Shown here one piece after another: positions 1 to 7,870 of a DNA stretch of 64,000 bases (positions are counted from its first letter, which is position 1; every line of letters begins with the position of its first letter). This stretch comes from an uncultured Saprospiraceae bacterium (GTDB lineage Bacteria; Bacteroidota; Bacteroidia; Chitinophagales; Saprospiraceae), in NCBI GenBank assembly GCA_937959275.1, contig CALGLU010000009.1:1-64000 (forward strand), read 5' to 3'. The position numbers and the translations under genes were made by a program. The notes under the pieces are model-generated. The model made no database searches. It saw only the letters and a program-made list of their open reading frames with translations, and had not been told where the DNA came from.

Positions 1-1
1 C

Positions 2-52
2 TTCCCAGCAGAGCCCTTGTCCGCTTATATGACCAAAAGCAAATTGAAATAA
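2..52 (+). CDS. Possible 3' end of a gene cut by the window edge
   Basis: Frame 2 is open from the first base to a TAA at 50-52 and would encode the last 16 residues of a protein ending in YMTKSKLK. So little is visible that this could equally be non-coding sequence. No function can be suggested. Confidence 0.2.
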   Translation, partial: FPAEPLSAYMTKSKLK

Positions 53-161
53 TTTTATTTATTAACTTTGAAAAGTTGCCAACAAAGAGGTTTAAAGTTT
101 AAACTATCCTGTCAACGTATATCATGGGGCTTCACACTATCTACTATCAACTTCCCACTCA

Positions 162-1199
162 TCAATCTCTCGCATACCACCTCTTCAACACCGCCGCAGC
201 CTCTTTCCCTTGTGGTGTATAATCTTTCTCTGGATAGCCTTCATGACCTTTCATATTCGGAAACCATTTCCATAAAAATCCACCTGCCCAATAACCTTGA
301 TTCCAATGAGCCATAAATAGTGCATCAATCGCATTGGCCTGAGCCAGCTCATTCAGATCCAACTGGTGCACCTTCTTCTCTAGCTCCCATGCTCGATACG
401 CACAACCATCTACACTCAAATAGCCAAACTCCGTAAATAATATTGGCTTTTGGGTTCGTTTGCTATACAAGTCTAAGCGATTAATGATCGGCCTCCACTT
501 ACGTAACAACTCTCGCTGAGACGGTGTCTCGGATTTAGACAATGGAAAATAGGCACTGATCCCAATAAAGTCCAAGGCATCCCATACAGGTACATCTTTG
601 TACGAATCCCAATTCGCCGAATAGACGAGCAAGCCTTCATACTGTTGTCGAATATCTTGTATCATCTCTCGCCAAAACCTTTCCCGCTTCTCCATCGAAT
701 TTTGAATCTCTGTGCCGATACAAATCATCTCAATGCCTTCTTCAACAGCCAACTCAACCATACTCATCAAATAGGTCCGATAACTCGTCTCCCATTGTAA
801 CCACTCTTCCGTCGTCTCAAAATCAACACTTCCAATCCAACTCCCAGGCACATACACCTGCGGCTTCAACATCACCTTCAGCCCACTTGATTTTGCCAGA
901 CGTGCTGATTTACGAATGCCTTTTCTCGTCTCACCCCACCATTGCCAAGATTTTTCATAACCCAAACTTGTCTGTCCTTCACCCATGAAAGCAAAAGGTA
1001 CCAGACTCACCCAATTCGCTTCGTGGTCTTTTATTTTGCTTAATGGATTATTGGTAAACTCCGTTTTGGGCGCTACCATCGTTATCCCTTTTATTTTAAC
1101 AGCTGATGATTGCTGACCAAATAATGGTAATGATAATAACCCCCAGAATAGTATGAATGAAAAAAATATAAGCCGAATACATTGTCTACGCACCTTCAC
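162..1199 (-). CDS. GH113-like glycoside hydrolase, secreted
   Basis: This 345-residue protein has an N-terminal hydrophobic signal segment (about residues 9-29, ending LFGQ) and a TIM-barrel domain resembling glycoside hydrolase family 113 (endo-beta-mannanase and related enzymes). The family's two carboxylates are apparent: E164 in IGTEIQN after strand 4 as acid/base and E257 in FTEFGY after strand 7 as nucleophile. Aromatic-rich stretches (SWQWWGE, HWNQGYWAGGFLWKW) fit a sugar-binding cleft. Length matches the family. It stands on the minus strand downstream of an M23 peptidase with a gap of about 57 bases, so co-transcription is possible. The fold assignment is fairly secure; the substrate is inference. 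Confidence 0.8.
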   Translation of the reverse strand: MKVRRQCIRLIFFSFILFWGLLSLPLFGQQSSAVKIKGITMVAPKTEFTNNPLSKIKDHEANWVSLVPFAFMGEGQTSLGYEKSWQWWGETRKGIRKSARLAKSSGLKVMLKPQVYVPGSWIGSVDFETTEEWLQWETSYRTYLMSMVELAVEEGIEMICIGTEIQNSMEKRERFWREMIQDIRQQYEGLLVYSANWDSYKDVPVWDALDFIGISAYFPLSKSETPSQRELLRKWRPIINRLDLYSKRTQKPILFTEFGYLSVDGCAYRAWELEKKVHQLDLNELAQANAIDALFMAHWNQGYWAGGFLWKWFPNMKGHEGYPEKDYTPQGKEAAAVLKRWYARD

Positions 1200-1256
1200 A
1201 CCCGCAACATAATAAAGTTGATCTACTCTTTTAACAAATTAACTAATAAATAAAAC

Positions 1257-1877
1257 TTAAATTATCCAAGAGATGGGATCAGGACAATTCAAACAATATT
1301 GTTCTTCAAGATTCTTTTGACAAACACCTGGATAATCTGAGAGATTACCTTCCATATCTTTAATCAATTGAAAATGCAAATGAGGTGCCCAACCGCCATT
1401 CTCTGATTCATCACCGACGTAAGCAATCACCTGATTTGCCTCTACTGTTTGTCCTACCTGAATGACCTCAAAATCTTTTTCACTCAAATGACCATACAAG
1501 GCGTGTAACACTGCCCCATCCACCTCATGCTGCAAAACAATCGTATAACCATAATCGAGATAGGCCTGATTATACGCTTTGCCAAAAACAACACCATCTC
1601 TTGCAGCATAAACTGGAGTATGAACAGGTAGCCACACATCTACACCCAGATGTAAGGTCCTACGCTCACCACTAAACAAAGGACTTTTTAAATAAAAATC
1701 TCGCTCCTCTTTGTAACCACCGTAAGCAACTTGTTTCTTAGCTACTGTTGTCTGCTCCAGAATATAGCTCATTAATTCATCCTGATTATCCAAGACTTGC
1801 AAAGCTTCATTTGTGATGCTCAGATCAATTAAGTGAAAATCTTCAGCTTTATAATGAGGTCCAACAACAGAATTCAT
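1257..1877 (-). CDS. M23-family metallopeptidase (LytM/DD-endopeptidase type)
   Basis: A 206-residue protein with the M23 zinc-site pattern: H76xxxD80 (HLGVD), H130 in YGHLSEKD and H166xH168 in PHLHFQL. The family cleaves peptidoglycan cross-links or glycine bridges outside the cytoplasm. No signal peptide or membrane segment is seen at the N-terminus, which begins MNSVVGPHYK, so export is unclear. Its ATG (1877-1875) overlaps by ATGA the stop of an open frame that runs through the hexanucleotide repeat upstream. All catalytic ligands are present, so it should be active if it reaches the periplasm. Confidence 0.85.
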   Translation of the reverse strand: MNSVVGPHYKAEDFHLIDLSITNEALQVLDNQDELMSYILEQTTVAKKQVAYGGYKEERDFYLKSPLFSGERRTLHLGVDVWLPVHTPVYAARDGVVFGKAYNQAYLDYGYTIVLQHEVDGAVLHALYGHLSEKDFEVIQVGQTVEANQVIAYVGDESENGGWAPHLHFQLIKDMEGNLSDYPGVCQKNLEEQYCLNCPDPISWII

Positions 1878-1889
1878 AGAGCTAATTTA

Positions 1890-1960
1890 GTTAAATAGTT
1901 GGTTGGTGATTCATGATTCGTGATTCGTTGATTGGTGATTGGTTGATTGGTGATTGGTTG
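1890..1960. repeat. Degenerate GATTGGT/GATTCGT short-repeat tract
   Basis: About ten imperfect copies of GATTSGTT/GATTCRT units lie in tandem between the M23 start and the hexamer array. Similar short intergenic repeats occur elsewhere in this window (3147-3175, 13651-13684), so it looks like local slippage sequence. Confidence 0.6.
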
Positions 1961-1995
1961 TACCTCCTGGACTTCCTCGGAATAATAGAGACCAA

Positions 1996-2139
1996 GTTTA
2001 GATTTAGATTTAGATTTAGATTTTGATTTAGATTTTGATTTTGATTTTGATTTTGATTTAAATTTTGATTTTGATTTTGATTTAGATTTAGATTTAGATT
2101 TAGATTTAGATTTTGATTTTGATTTTGATTTTGATTTAA
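1996..2139. repeat. Hexanucleotide microsatellite, about 24 units of GATTTA/GATTTT
   Basis: The plus strand reads GATTTA and GATTTT hexamers for about 144 bases with almost no interruption (one AATTTT unit). On the minus strand the tract reads AAATCT/AAATCA and is open as a Lys-Ser repeat within a 95-codon frame starting at 2161. The frame ends in an ATGA overlap with the M23 gene. I regard the protein as unlikely to be functional, but the tract lies immediately upstream of the peptidase and can change length by slippage in 6-bp steps. Confidence 0.9.
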
Positions 2140-2252
2140 AATGAATCTTTATCAGTATCAATACGTTTGATTTACAATAATCATCATTGATTGCAAACTA
2201 GCGATCAAGATATGAAGCACTCCAATACTTCCATTTTATAAACAGCAAAACA

Positions 2253-2969
2253 GTGAATGATTTTAAATCTTTGATAGACCAGTATCCATTACGATATGTA
2301 CTGTTCACCGTTTTGTTCTTAAGTCAACTTTGTAATCCATCAAACTTACTTGCACAAGAAGCTCATAAATCAAAATTACTTTTTGGCTCTACTGCACAAC
2401 CATTACCCGTTGGCGAAGGCTATTTGCATTCAATCGATGGACTGGTTTACCAAGGAGAGATTGGCCTAACTCCATACCTATCTGTTGGAGTTGGTGGTCT
2501 GTTTGTGCCCGGTTGGGTTAGTAGTGGTGGTCTTCGTGCTAAGGCTAGCTTTCCGATCTCAGAAAACATGTACATGGGATTGGGGACATATGTCGTTTAC
2601 GCTGACTATATCGGCATTGCTCCAATGGCCTTATTCAGTGTTGATGTGAAAAGGATACAATTCAACGCTGGTCTTGGATTTTTAAAAGAATTCAAAATTG
2701 ATGTTGAATCAAATCCAATCAAACCACTTATTTCATTTGGCGCTATCTTCCCTATTTTTAAAAATGGATATCTCGTCAGTGAGAATTGGATTTCCTTTTA
2801 CAGTAACAATAAAACTGATCTTGCCTATAATTATTTCCCTGGATTAGCTGTTCGCTGGAATGTGAAACGATTTTCGTTTGAATTAGGTGCTATTGGGATT
2901 CTAGGTGAAGATGGCGATGGAGGTATTTATGCAGGTATCCCTCATTTAGGGGTCAGCTATTTCTTTTAG
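2253..2969 (+). CDS. Outer-membrane beta-barrel-like protein, unknown function
   Basis: 238 residues starting at GTG; no in-frame ATG precedes the signal peptide, whose core is RYVLFTVLFLSQL with likely cleavage at NLLA-Q near residue 35. The rest is rich in glycine and alternating hydrophobic residues (YLSVGVGGLFVPGW, YMGLGTYVVYADY, HLGVSYFF) and ends in aromatic F, as outer-membrane barrels do. I do not recognise a specific family. It stands alone, divergent from the repeat region upstream. Confidence 0.65.
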   Translation: MNDFKSLIDQYPLRYVLFTVLFLSQLCNPSNLLAQEAHKSKLLFGSTAQPLPVGEGYLHSIDGLVYQGEIGLTPYLSVGVGGLFVPGWVSSGGLRAKASFPISENMYMGLGTYVVYADYIGIAPMALFSVDVKRIQFNAGLGFLKEFKIDVESNPIKPLISFGAIFPIFKNGYLVSENWISFYSNNKTDLAYNYFPGLAVRWNVKRFSFELGAIGILGEDGDGGIYAGIPHLGVSYFF

Positions 2970-3146
2970 ATTGTGAAAGTTGATTGAAGACTTGTCTCGT
3001 TCTCAACAGGGGGACAATTTTCTGTTGTGATTACTGGACTTATATCAACCTACTAATCACCAATAAACAAATGTTCTATTCCACCCCCTGTATACCTCTC
3101 CAAAAGGGGACATTTGTATATTGTGACTACTAGACTTATTACGGAC

Positions 3147-3175
3147 CACTAATCACTAATCACTAATCACTAATC
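3147..3175. repeat. Four tandem copies of CACTAAT
   Basis: A perfect 7-bp unit repeated four times followed by one more C, in the intergenic region between the barrel gene and the tRNA-like gene. Similar in kind to the other short slippage repeats in the window. Confidence 0.8.
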
Positions 3176-3217
3176 AAAAAAAACGACCTGAATCAATCAT
3201 AGATCCAAGTCGTTTTG
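3176..3217 (-). terminator. Rho-independent terminator of the tRNA-like RNA
   Basis: On the minus strand a 12-bp stem with two wobble pairs (ACGACTTGGATC with GATTCAGGTCGT), extended by AAA/TTT pairs, is followed by a run of eight T. It begins only a few bases after the 3' end of the tRNA-like gene at 3224, so it most likely ends that transcript. Confidence 0.75.
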
Positions 3218-3223
3218 TATTGC

Positions 3224-3363
3224 TGTGAGAGAAGGATTCGAACCTCCACAGGGCGCTTAGCCATCGAACAAAAGCAAATTTGTGGTCAACCCATATTCAA
3301 CGTTTATAACTTATCCCCACCCCCGAGACAAGAGGGCATGGCTGCCAATTTCATCACCTCACA
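3224..3363 (-). ncRNA. 140-nt tRNA-like RNA with a 72-nt variable region
   Basis: Read on the minus strand, the ends form a 7-bp acceptor stem (TGTGAGG with TCTCACA, one wobble). Then follow T8, a leucine-type D arm (ATG..AAATTGGCAGC..CAT), an anticodon-like arm of 5 bp (CCCTC/GGGGG, loop TTGTCTC, so position 34-36 reads GTC) and a good T arm (GGAGG-TTCGAAT-CCTTC). Between anticodon and T arms lie 72 nt instead of the 4-24 of normal tRNAs. A phylum-type promoter and a terminator flank it, so it is probably expressed. Discriminator base is G; CCA is not encoded. It may be a tRNA-derived RNA with a non-translation role, or a decayed tRNA. The amino acid identity is uncertain: body Leu-like, loop Asp-like. 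Confidence 0.55.
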
Positions 3364-3397
3364 GTGTAGTAAAATCAATTTCGTTTAATTGATGATG

Positions 3398-3430
3398 CAA
3401 ATATACAGTAGACTTGACATATCCTACAAA
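3398..3430 (-). promoter_or_regulatory. Bacteroidota-type promoter for the tRNA-like RNA
   Basis: On the minus strand TTTG (3430-3427), a 21-base spacer and TATATTTG (3405-3398) match the phylum consensus TTTG-N19-23-TAnnTTTG. Transcription would begin near 3391, about 28 bases before the tRNA-like structure. Confidence 0.55.
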
Positions 3431-3574
3431 TATATTAACGATAATGATATAAATTTAGATTTCATTCAAAATATAAGCACTAATGAAAATAAAATTCAAT
3501 TTTCATTTCCACAAGATGTAGTTTTTTGGAAATTTTCAAATTTCGTTGATAAATATCCTGGATACAGTACTAAA

Positions 3575-3606
3575 CATTCGGCGTGTTCCTTGGTGTCTTT
3601 GTGGTT
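3575..3606. repeat. Interspersed element encoding the 'NHKDTKEH' phrase
   Basis: The minus strand reads AACCACAAAGACACCAAGG followed by AACACG, which translates NHKDTKEH. This phrase belongs to a widely scattered intergenic repeat found in many environmental bacterial genomes. It is embedded in otherwise featureless AT-rich DNA between the tRNA-like gene and the DUF2867 gene; the rest of 3431-3688 shows nothing I can support. Confidence 0.45.
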
Positions 3607-3688
3607 AGCTCCTTTTTTGGACCACCTGAGACTCTAAGAGACTTGATTCTTTTAAAAACCAAAAGGATGGTAAAATTGCCATTTGGAT

Positions 3689-4297
3689 TTAAGCGAGTTT
3701 TGATTGTTTTGTCTCGAGATGGTTCTCCCAACTTCTTTTGACTATTTTCATCAGAGCTGGATAGACAATAAAAAGTCTAAATGGTGAGATTAGTTTCATA
3801 TAAAATTTCCCAAACATTCCTTTAGGTTTTACATAAACAGTCATTAAAACTTTAAAAGTATCTTTCACTTTTACCTTAGCCAAATGCAAAGCAGCATGTA
3901 CTGTGGCATTATCAATTTCACTTAAGCATTCATCTGGAAATTGATACACAAGGTTAAAACCATCAGTCTCTAAAGACTCCAAAGCTATTTCTCCCTTGAT
4001 TTCATTTTGATTTTCAAAACGCTCTCGCAAGCTGCCTGGAGGAAATTCATCACTTTCATTTTTATCATCCCAACCAAAAAGCCTACCCAGAAAAAACCTC
4101 AATTTAAATAGGAAGCCCGCAGGCCCCTTCTCAGAAATGATTTGGAGCGAATTCATCATCACCTCATAAAATATTGGTATTCTATCTTCTTGTGCTAATT
4201 CGACAGGAAATTCCCACACATCTTCCACCTCAAAGTCCTTCATAAAATCATGTACCCTCAACGTTTGTTCAAAATGTCTGCTGTTTGAAACCTTCAT
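3689..4297 (-). CDS. DUF2867 family protein
   Basis: 202 residues from the ATG at 4297; the longer frame begins with TTG inside the promoter's -7 element and is rejected. The C-terminal region (VYVKPKGMFGKFYMKLISPFRLFIVYPALM) is the signature of DUF2867, a family of small proteins often found near NAD(P)-binding SDR-type proteins and of unknown biochemical role. No signal peptide is seen. It is a single-gene unit with its own promoter. Confidence 0.8.
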   Translation of the reverse strand: MKVSNSRHFEQTLRVHDFMKDFEVEDVWEFPVELAQEDRIPIFYEVMMNSLQIISEKGPAGFLFKLRFFLGRLFGWDDKNESDEFPPGSLRERFENQNEIKGEIALESLETDGFNLVYQFPDECLSEIDNATVHAALHLAKVKVKDTFKVLMTVYVKPKGMFGKFYMKLISPFRLFIVYPALMKIVKRSWENHLETKQSKLA

Positions 4298-4312
4298 ATG
4301 ATATGATTTGTA

Positions 4313-4346
4313 CAAAGTTAATGCTTGTTTTCAAAACTTTCAAAAA
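4313..4346 (-). promoter_or_regulatory. Promoter of the DUF2867 gene
   Basis: Minus strand: TTTTTG (4346-4341), a 20-base spacer, then TAACTTTG (4320-4313), a close match to the Bacteroidota sigma consensus. The predicted start of transcription is near 4306, leaving a leader of only about ten bases before the ATG at 4297. Confidence 0.6.
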
Positions 4347-4611
4347 TTACTGAAAGTTTATCTTTCATCATCTTATTCCGTTCATCTACCCAATAAAAAA
4401 AATCTAAATAAAATTCAATTCTCATTTTCTATTAGAATCACTTTTTAGATATTTTCAATTCTCTGTAATCAGATGATATCCAAACTTTCAATTTGTACTA
4501 TTTCATTTCAAACCTAAAAACGCTCAAAACTATTTCTGCCCAACGGGCTTAAAAATTGTCCCAAACAAGCCAGCTAGACACGTAAATATTCCGTATCTAT
4601 AAGCTAAGAAT
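4347..4611. other. Divergent intergenic region, nothing further seen
   Basis: AT-rich DNA between the DUF2867 promoter and the PSCyt1 gene. A short CCC-AAC-GGG hairpin lies near 4540. I see no ORF, RNA or clear promoter match for the gene to the right. Confidence 0.5.
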
Positions 4612-7600
4612 ATGGATCTAGCAAACGTTCATACTATCCAATGCCTATTCTCATTAAGTCTATCGCTTTGTGTATTTGTCGCCTGTCAGCCAGCCATCCC
4701 AGCTGAGATAGAAGCATTCGCCGAACAATTACCAGCAGAGATAGACTATAATTATCATGTCCGCCCTATCCTATCTGAACATTGTTTTTCATGTCATGGG
4801 CCTGATGAAAATAAGCGAGAAGCCAATTTACGATTAGACCTAGCCGAGGAAGCGCATAGCAATATATTGGAGTCAGGCAAAGTCGCCATTCAACCAAGAA
4901 GCTTAGGAAATAGTGAAGTGTTTCATCGTATTACTTCTGAAGAAGTTGACTATAAAATGCCACCTGATGAAGCAAAAATTCCACTAACAAATCAACAAAA
5001 AGCCATCCTATTAAAATGGATCAAGCAAGGCGCTAACTACAAACCACATTGGGCATTTGTCAAACCAGTACAGCAGAATACTGAATCTAAACCTAAGACT
5101 GATTGGACGCAAAATAAAATTGATGAATTTGTATTCACCCGATTAGAAAAAGAAAACTTAGCCCCTGCACAACAAGCAAGCAAGGAAACATTGATTAGAC
5201 GAGTTGCTTTTGACTTAACTGGCTTGCCACCGACAATTACTGAAATTGATGAATTTCTTGCTGACGACAGTCCTGAAGCATACGAGAATCTTGTTGAGCG
5301 AAGCTTAGCATCGCCTGCTTATGGAGAGCGCATGGCTGCTTACTGGATGGATGTCGCGCGGTATGCTGATAGTGATGGCTATTTAGATGATAAACACAGA
5401 GATTTTTCACCCTACCGTGATTGGGTGATTGAGGCCTTTAATGAAAATATGCCTTATGATAGATTCGTCAGTTTGCAAGTCGCGGGAGATTTAATGCCCG
5501 ATGCAGGGATGGATGAAATTTTACCAACCGCCTTCAACCGACTACACAAAAAGAACTCGGAAGCTGGGATCGATTTAGAAGAATTTCGAGTGGAATATGT
5601 AGCTGATAAAACCAATACATTCGGCAAGGCATTTATGGGGCTCACCATGGAATGTGCTCGCTGCCATGCCCACAAATATGATCCGATTAGCCATGAAGAT
5701 TATTACAGTTTGTTTGCCTTCTTTAATCAAACTGATGAGATTGGACACGCCGTGTATGGACCAGACATTACACCAGGGCCAGCTTTATTATTAGCGGACG
5801 AAGAGGTTCAACAACAAATAGAATTTATCCAACAGCAGCTCAGTAAACAAGAAGTTGAGCTAACTAAACTCAAAGCCACTTTACGCACTGAAGCAAATTC
5901 AAATCAATATCAGAAATTTGACATTGAGACCATTAAAGAAGGACTGGCTAAAAAGAAACTCGCCCATTATTCTTTTGACACTATTATTAATTCGGCAAAA
6001 GACAAACTGTCTCCTAATTTGGTCACCAGTCAACCTCCAGCTAAAATCAGAGATCCATTCCAAAAAGAAGGTGTTAAGGGAAAGGCATTATTTAATACTG
6101 ACTACAGCTTAGCAACCTTAGGTGAAAAGGTAGGTTGGTTTGAACGGACAGATCCATTTACAATAGATTTTTGGGTGTATCCTGACACGACATACACTGA
6201 GGCTTCGGTCTTTTTACATTGCGAAGATTGGCGATTGGGCTATAAGGGATATTCTATGCACTTAGAGAATAATCATCTCAAATTTCAGATGTCTCATGCG
6301 TACCCACAAAATGCATTGGAAGTTAAAACCAAAAAAGCAATTCCTCCCAAAACATGGACTCATGTGACCTTGAGCTATGATGGATCAAGTAAGGCAAATG
6401 GTGTCCGTATTTACTTAAATGGCCAGCTCACAGACTTACAAACCAACAAGGATAATTTATACAAAGGCATTTTGTATGAATACAGTATCCACACCTATGG
6501 CTTTATCGGATTTCAACTTGGCAAACGAGATGGCAACTTACCAATGGTCGATGGAGGCATTGACGAATTACAAATTTTCAATGGACAATTATCAGCATTA
6601 GAAGTGCTCCTACTACATGATGAATCAAGTATTGATGAGGTATTAGAGCATCCACAAAAAAGCCAATCATTAAAAGATGAATGGCAACTGAGTCAAATGC
6701 CTTCGTGGATAGCTATGCAGACAAAGCTTTCTCAATCTAGAGGAGAGCTTAATGAATTAACAAATGCGATCCCTGAAATTATGGTGATGAAAGAATTGCC
6801 AGTAGCCCGACCAACCTTTGTCTTGAATCGTGGCAACTATGACAGTCCAACGACTGAAGTCAATCCGACTACGCCCGCACATATATTGCCCTTTCCAAAA
6901 GAGATGCCAGCCAACCGACTAGGCTTAGCTCAATGGCTATTTCACCCAGACCATCCGCTCACAGCCAGAGTCATGGTGAATCGCATTTGGGAAATGCACT
7001 TTGGTAAAGGACTCGTCAGCACACAAGAAGATTTTGGCAACCAAGGCGCTTTACCCACGCATCCCGCATTATTAGATTGGTTGGCTGTATGGTTTCAAGA
7101 ATCAGGCTGGGACATCAAGGCCTTGCACAAACTCATTGTGATGTCTGCCACCTATCAGCAATCTTCAGCCATTAGCCAAGACGCATTAGCAGCAGACCCA
7201 GAAAACAAGCTACTAGCGAGAGGCGCACGCTTTCGATTTTCAGCCGAGATGATTCGAGATAATGCATTGGCGATAAGCGGTTTATTGGCACCAAAAATAG
7301 GTGGCCCAAGTGTGTATCCATATCAACCTGAAGGCATTTGGGATGACCTCAGCAATAAATCTTGGCGCTACCCCTACTTACAGCAGCCAGGCGAAGGCTT
7401 GTATAGACGGAGTTTATATACTGTCTGGAAACGCACAGCTCCTCCGCCATCCATGTTGCTCTTTGACGCCAATGATCGCAGCGGATGCACGGTGCAAAGA
7501 AAAAATTCAAGTACGCCACTGCAAGCTTTAGTGCTGTTAAATGACCCGCAGTATATTGAGGCAGCCAGGATCTTAGCAGAGCAGACGATGCAGCAATTCG

Positions 7601-7857
7601 AAGGAGTCGACAAGCAAATTGAACATGCGTTTAGGGCAACGACAGGTAGACATCCCGATCAACAAGAAGTACTTACACTTAATGATTTGTACCAAAAGGA
7701 ACAGACGCATTATGCACAAAACGAAAACGCAGCACTCGACTATTTAGGAGTCGGCGAACTCGAACGAAATCAGATGTTAAACCCAGCTCATACCGCTGCA
7801 TTGGCAGTCACTATTAATGCACTCATGAATACAGATGAAGCTTATACACGAAAATAA
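4612..7857 (+). CDS. Planctomycete-type cytochrome lipoprotein (PSCyt1-DUF1549-LamG-DUF1553)
   Basis: 1081 residues. A lipoprotein signal ends in VFVAC with C25 as lipidated cysteine. Next comes a PSCyt1 domain with one c-type haem site C58xxC61H62 and the PILSEHCFSCHG pattern, a DUF1549 (PSCyt2) domain at about residues 165-380, a concanavalin/LamG-like insertion at about 500-670, and a DUF1553 (PSD1) domain at about 760-1060. The architecture is abundant in Planctomycetes and occurs in some Bacteroidota, usually paired with a DUF1501 gene and with sulfatases; a role in electron transfer linked to glycan breakdown is proposed but unproven. The DUF1501 gene follows after 13 bases, so they form an operon. 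Confidence 0.92.
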   Translation: MDLANVHTIQCLFSLSLSLCVFVACQPAIPAEIEAFAEQLPAEIDYNYHVRPILSEHCFSCHGPDENKREANLRLDLAEEAHSNILESGKVAIQPRSLGNSEVFHRITSEEVDYKMPPDEAKIPLTNQQKAILLKWIKQGANYKPHWAFVKPVQQNTESKPKTDWTQNKIDEFVFTRLEKENLAPAQQASKETLIRRVAFDLTGLPPTITEIDEFLADDSPEAYENLVERSLASPAYGERMAAYWMDVARYADSDGYLDDKHRDFSPYRDWVIEAFNENMPYDRFVSLQVAGDLMPDAGMDEILPTAFNRLHKKNSEAGIDLEEFRVEYVADKTNTFGKAFMGLTMECARCHAHKYDPISHEDYYSLFAFFNQTDEIGHAVYGPDITPGPALLLADEEVQQQIEFIQQQLSKQEVELTKLKATLRTEANSNQYQKFDIETIKEGLAKKKLAHYSFDTIINSAKDKLSPNLVTSQPPAKIRDPFQKEGVKGKALFNTDYSLATLGEKVGWFERTDPFTIDFWVYPDTTYTEASVFLHCEDWRLGYKGYSMHLENNHLKFQMSHAYPQNALEVKTKKAIPPKTWTHVTLSYDGSSKANGVRIYLNGQLTDLQTNKDNLYKGILYEYSIHTYGFIGFQLGKRDGNLPMVDGGIDELQIFNGQLSALEVLLLHDESSIDEVLEHPQKSQSLKDEWQLSQMPSWIAMQTKLSQSRGELNELTNAIPEIMVMKELPVARPTFVLNRGNYDSPTTEVNPTTPAHILPFPKEMPANRLGLAQWLFHPDHPLTARVMVNRIWEMHFGKGLVSTQEDFGNQGALPTHPALLDWLAVWFQESGWDIKALHKLIVMSATYQQSSAISQDALAADPENKLLARGARFRFSAEMIRDNALAISGLLAPKIGGPSVYPYQPEGIWDDLSNKSWRYPYLQQPGEGLYRRSLYTVWKRTAPPPSMLLFDANDRSGCTVQRKNSSTPLQALVLLNDPQYIEAARILAEQTMQQFEGVDKQIEHAFRATTGRHPDQQEVLTLNDLYQKEQTHYAQNENAALDYLGVGELERNQMLNPAHTAALAVTINALMNTDEAYTRK

Positions 7858-7870
7858 ATTGTAAACGATC

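Noticed and set aside
1996-2139. CRISPR-like array
   Set aside because: Units are contiguous hexamers without spacers.
1874-2161. 95-residue Lys-Ser repeat protein
   Set aside because: It is the translation of a hexanucleotide microsatellite plus a GATTGGT tract, with no other protein character; kept only as a repeat and possible leader frame.
3224-3363. tmRNA or ordinary class II tRNA
   Set aside because: No tag frame or tmRNA 5' motif, and no second acceptor strand about 85-90 bases from the 3' end; the ends only pair at 140 nt.
3389-3637. 82-residue plus-strand ORF
   Set aside because: It overlaps the promoter of the tRNA-like RNA and its end is the NHKDTKEH repeat read backwards; no family resemblance.
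7374-7613. Antisense ORFs within the PSCyt1 and DUF1501 genes
   Set aside because: Shadow frames of well-supported genes with no domain signal.
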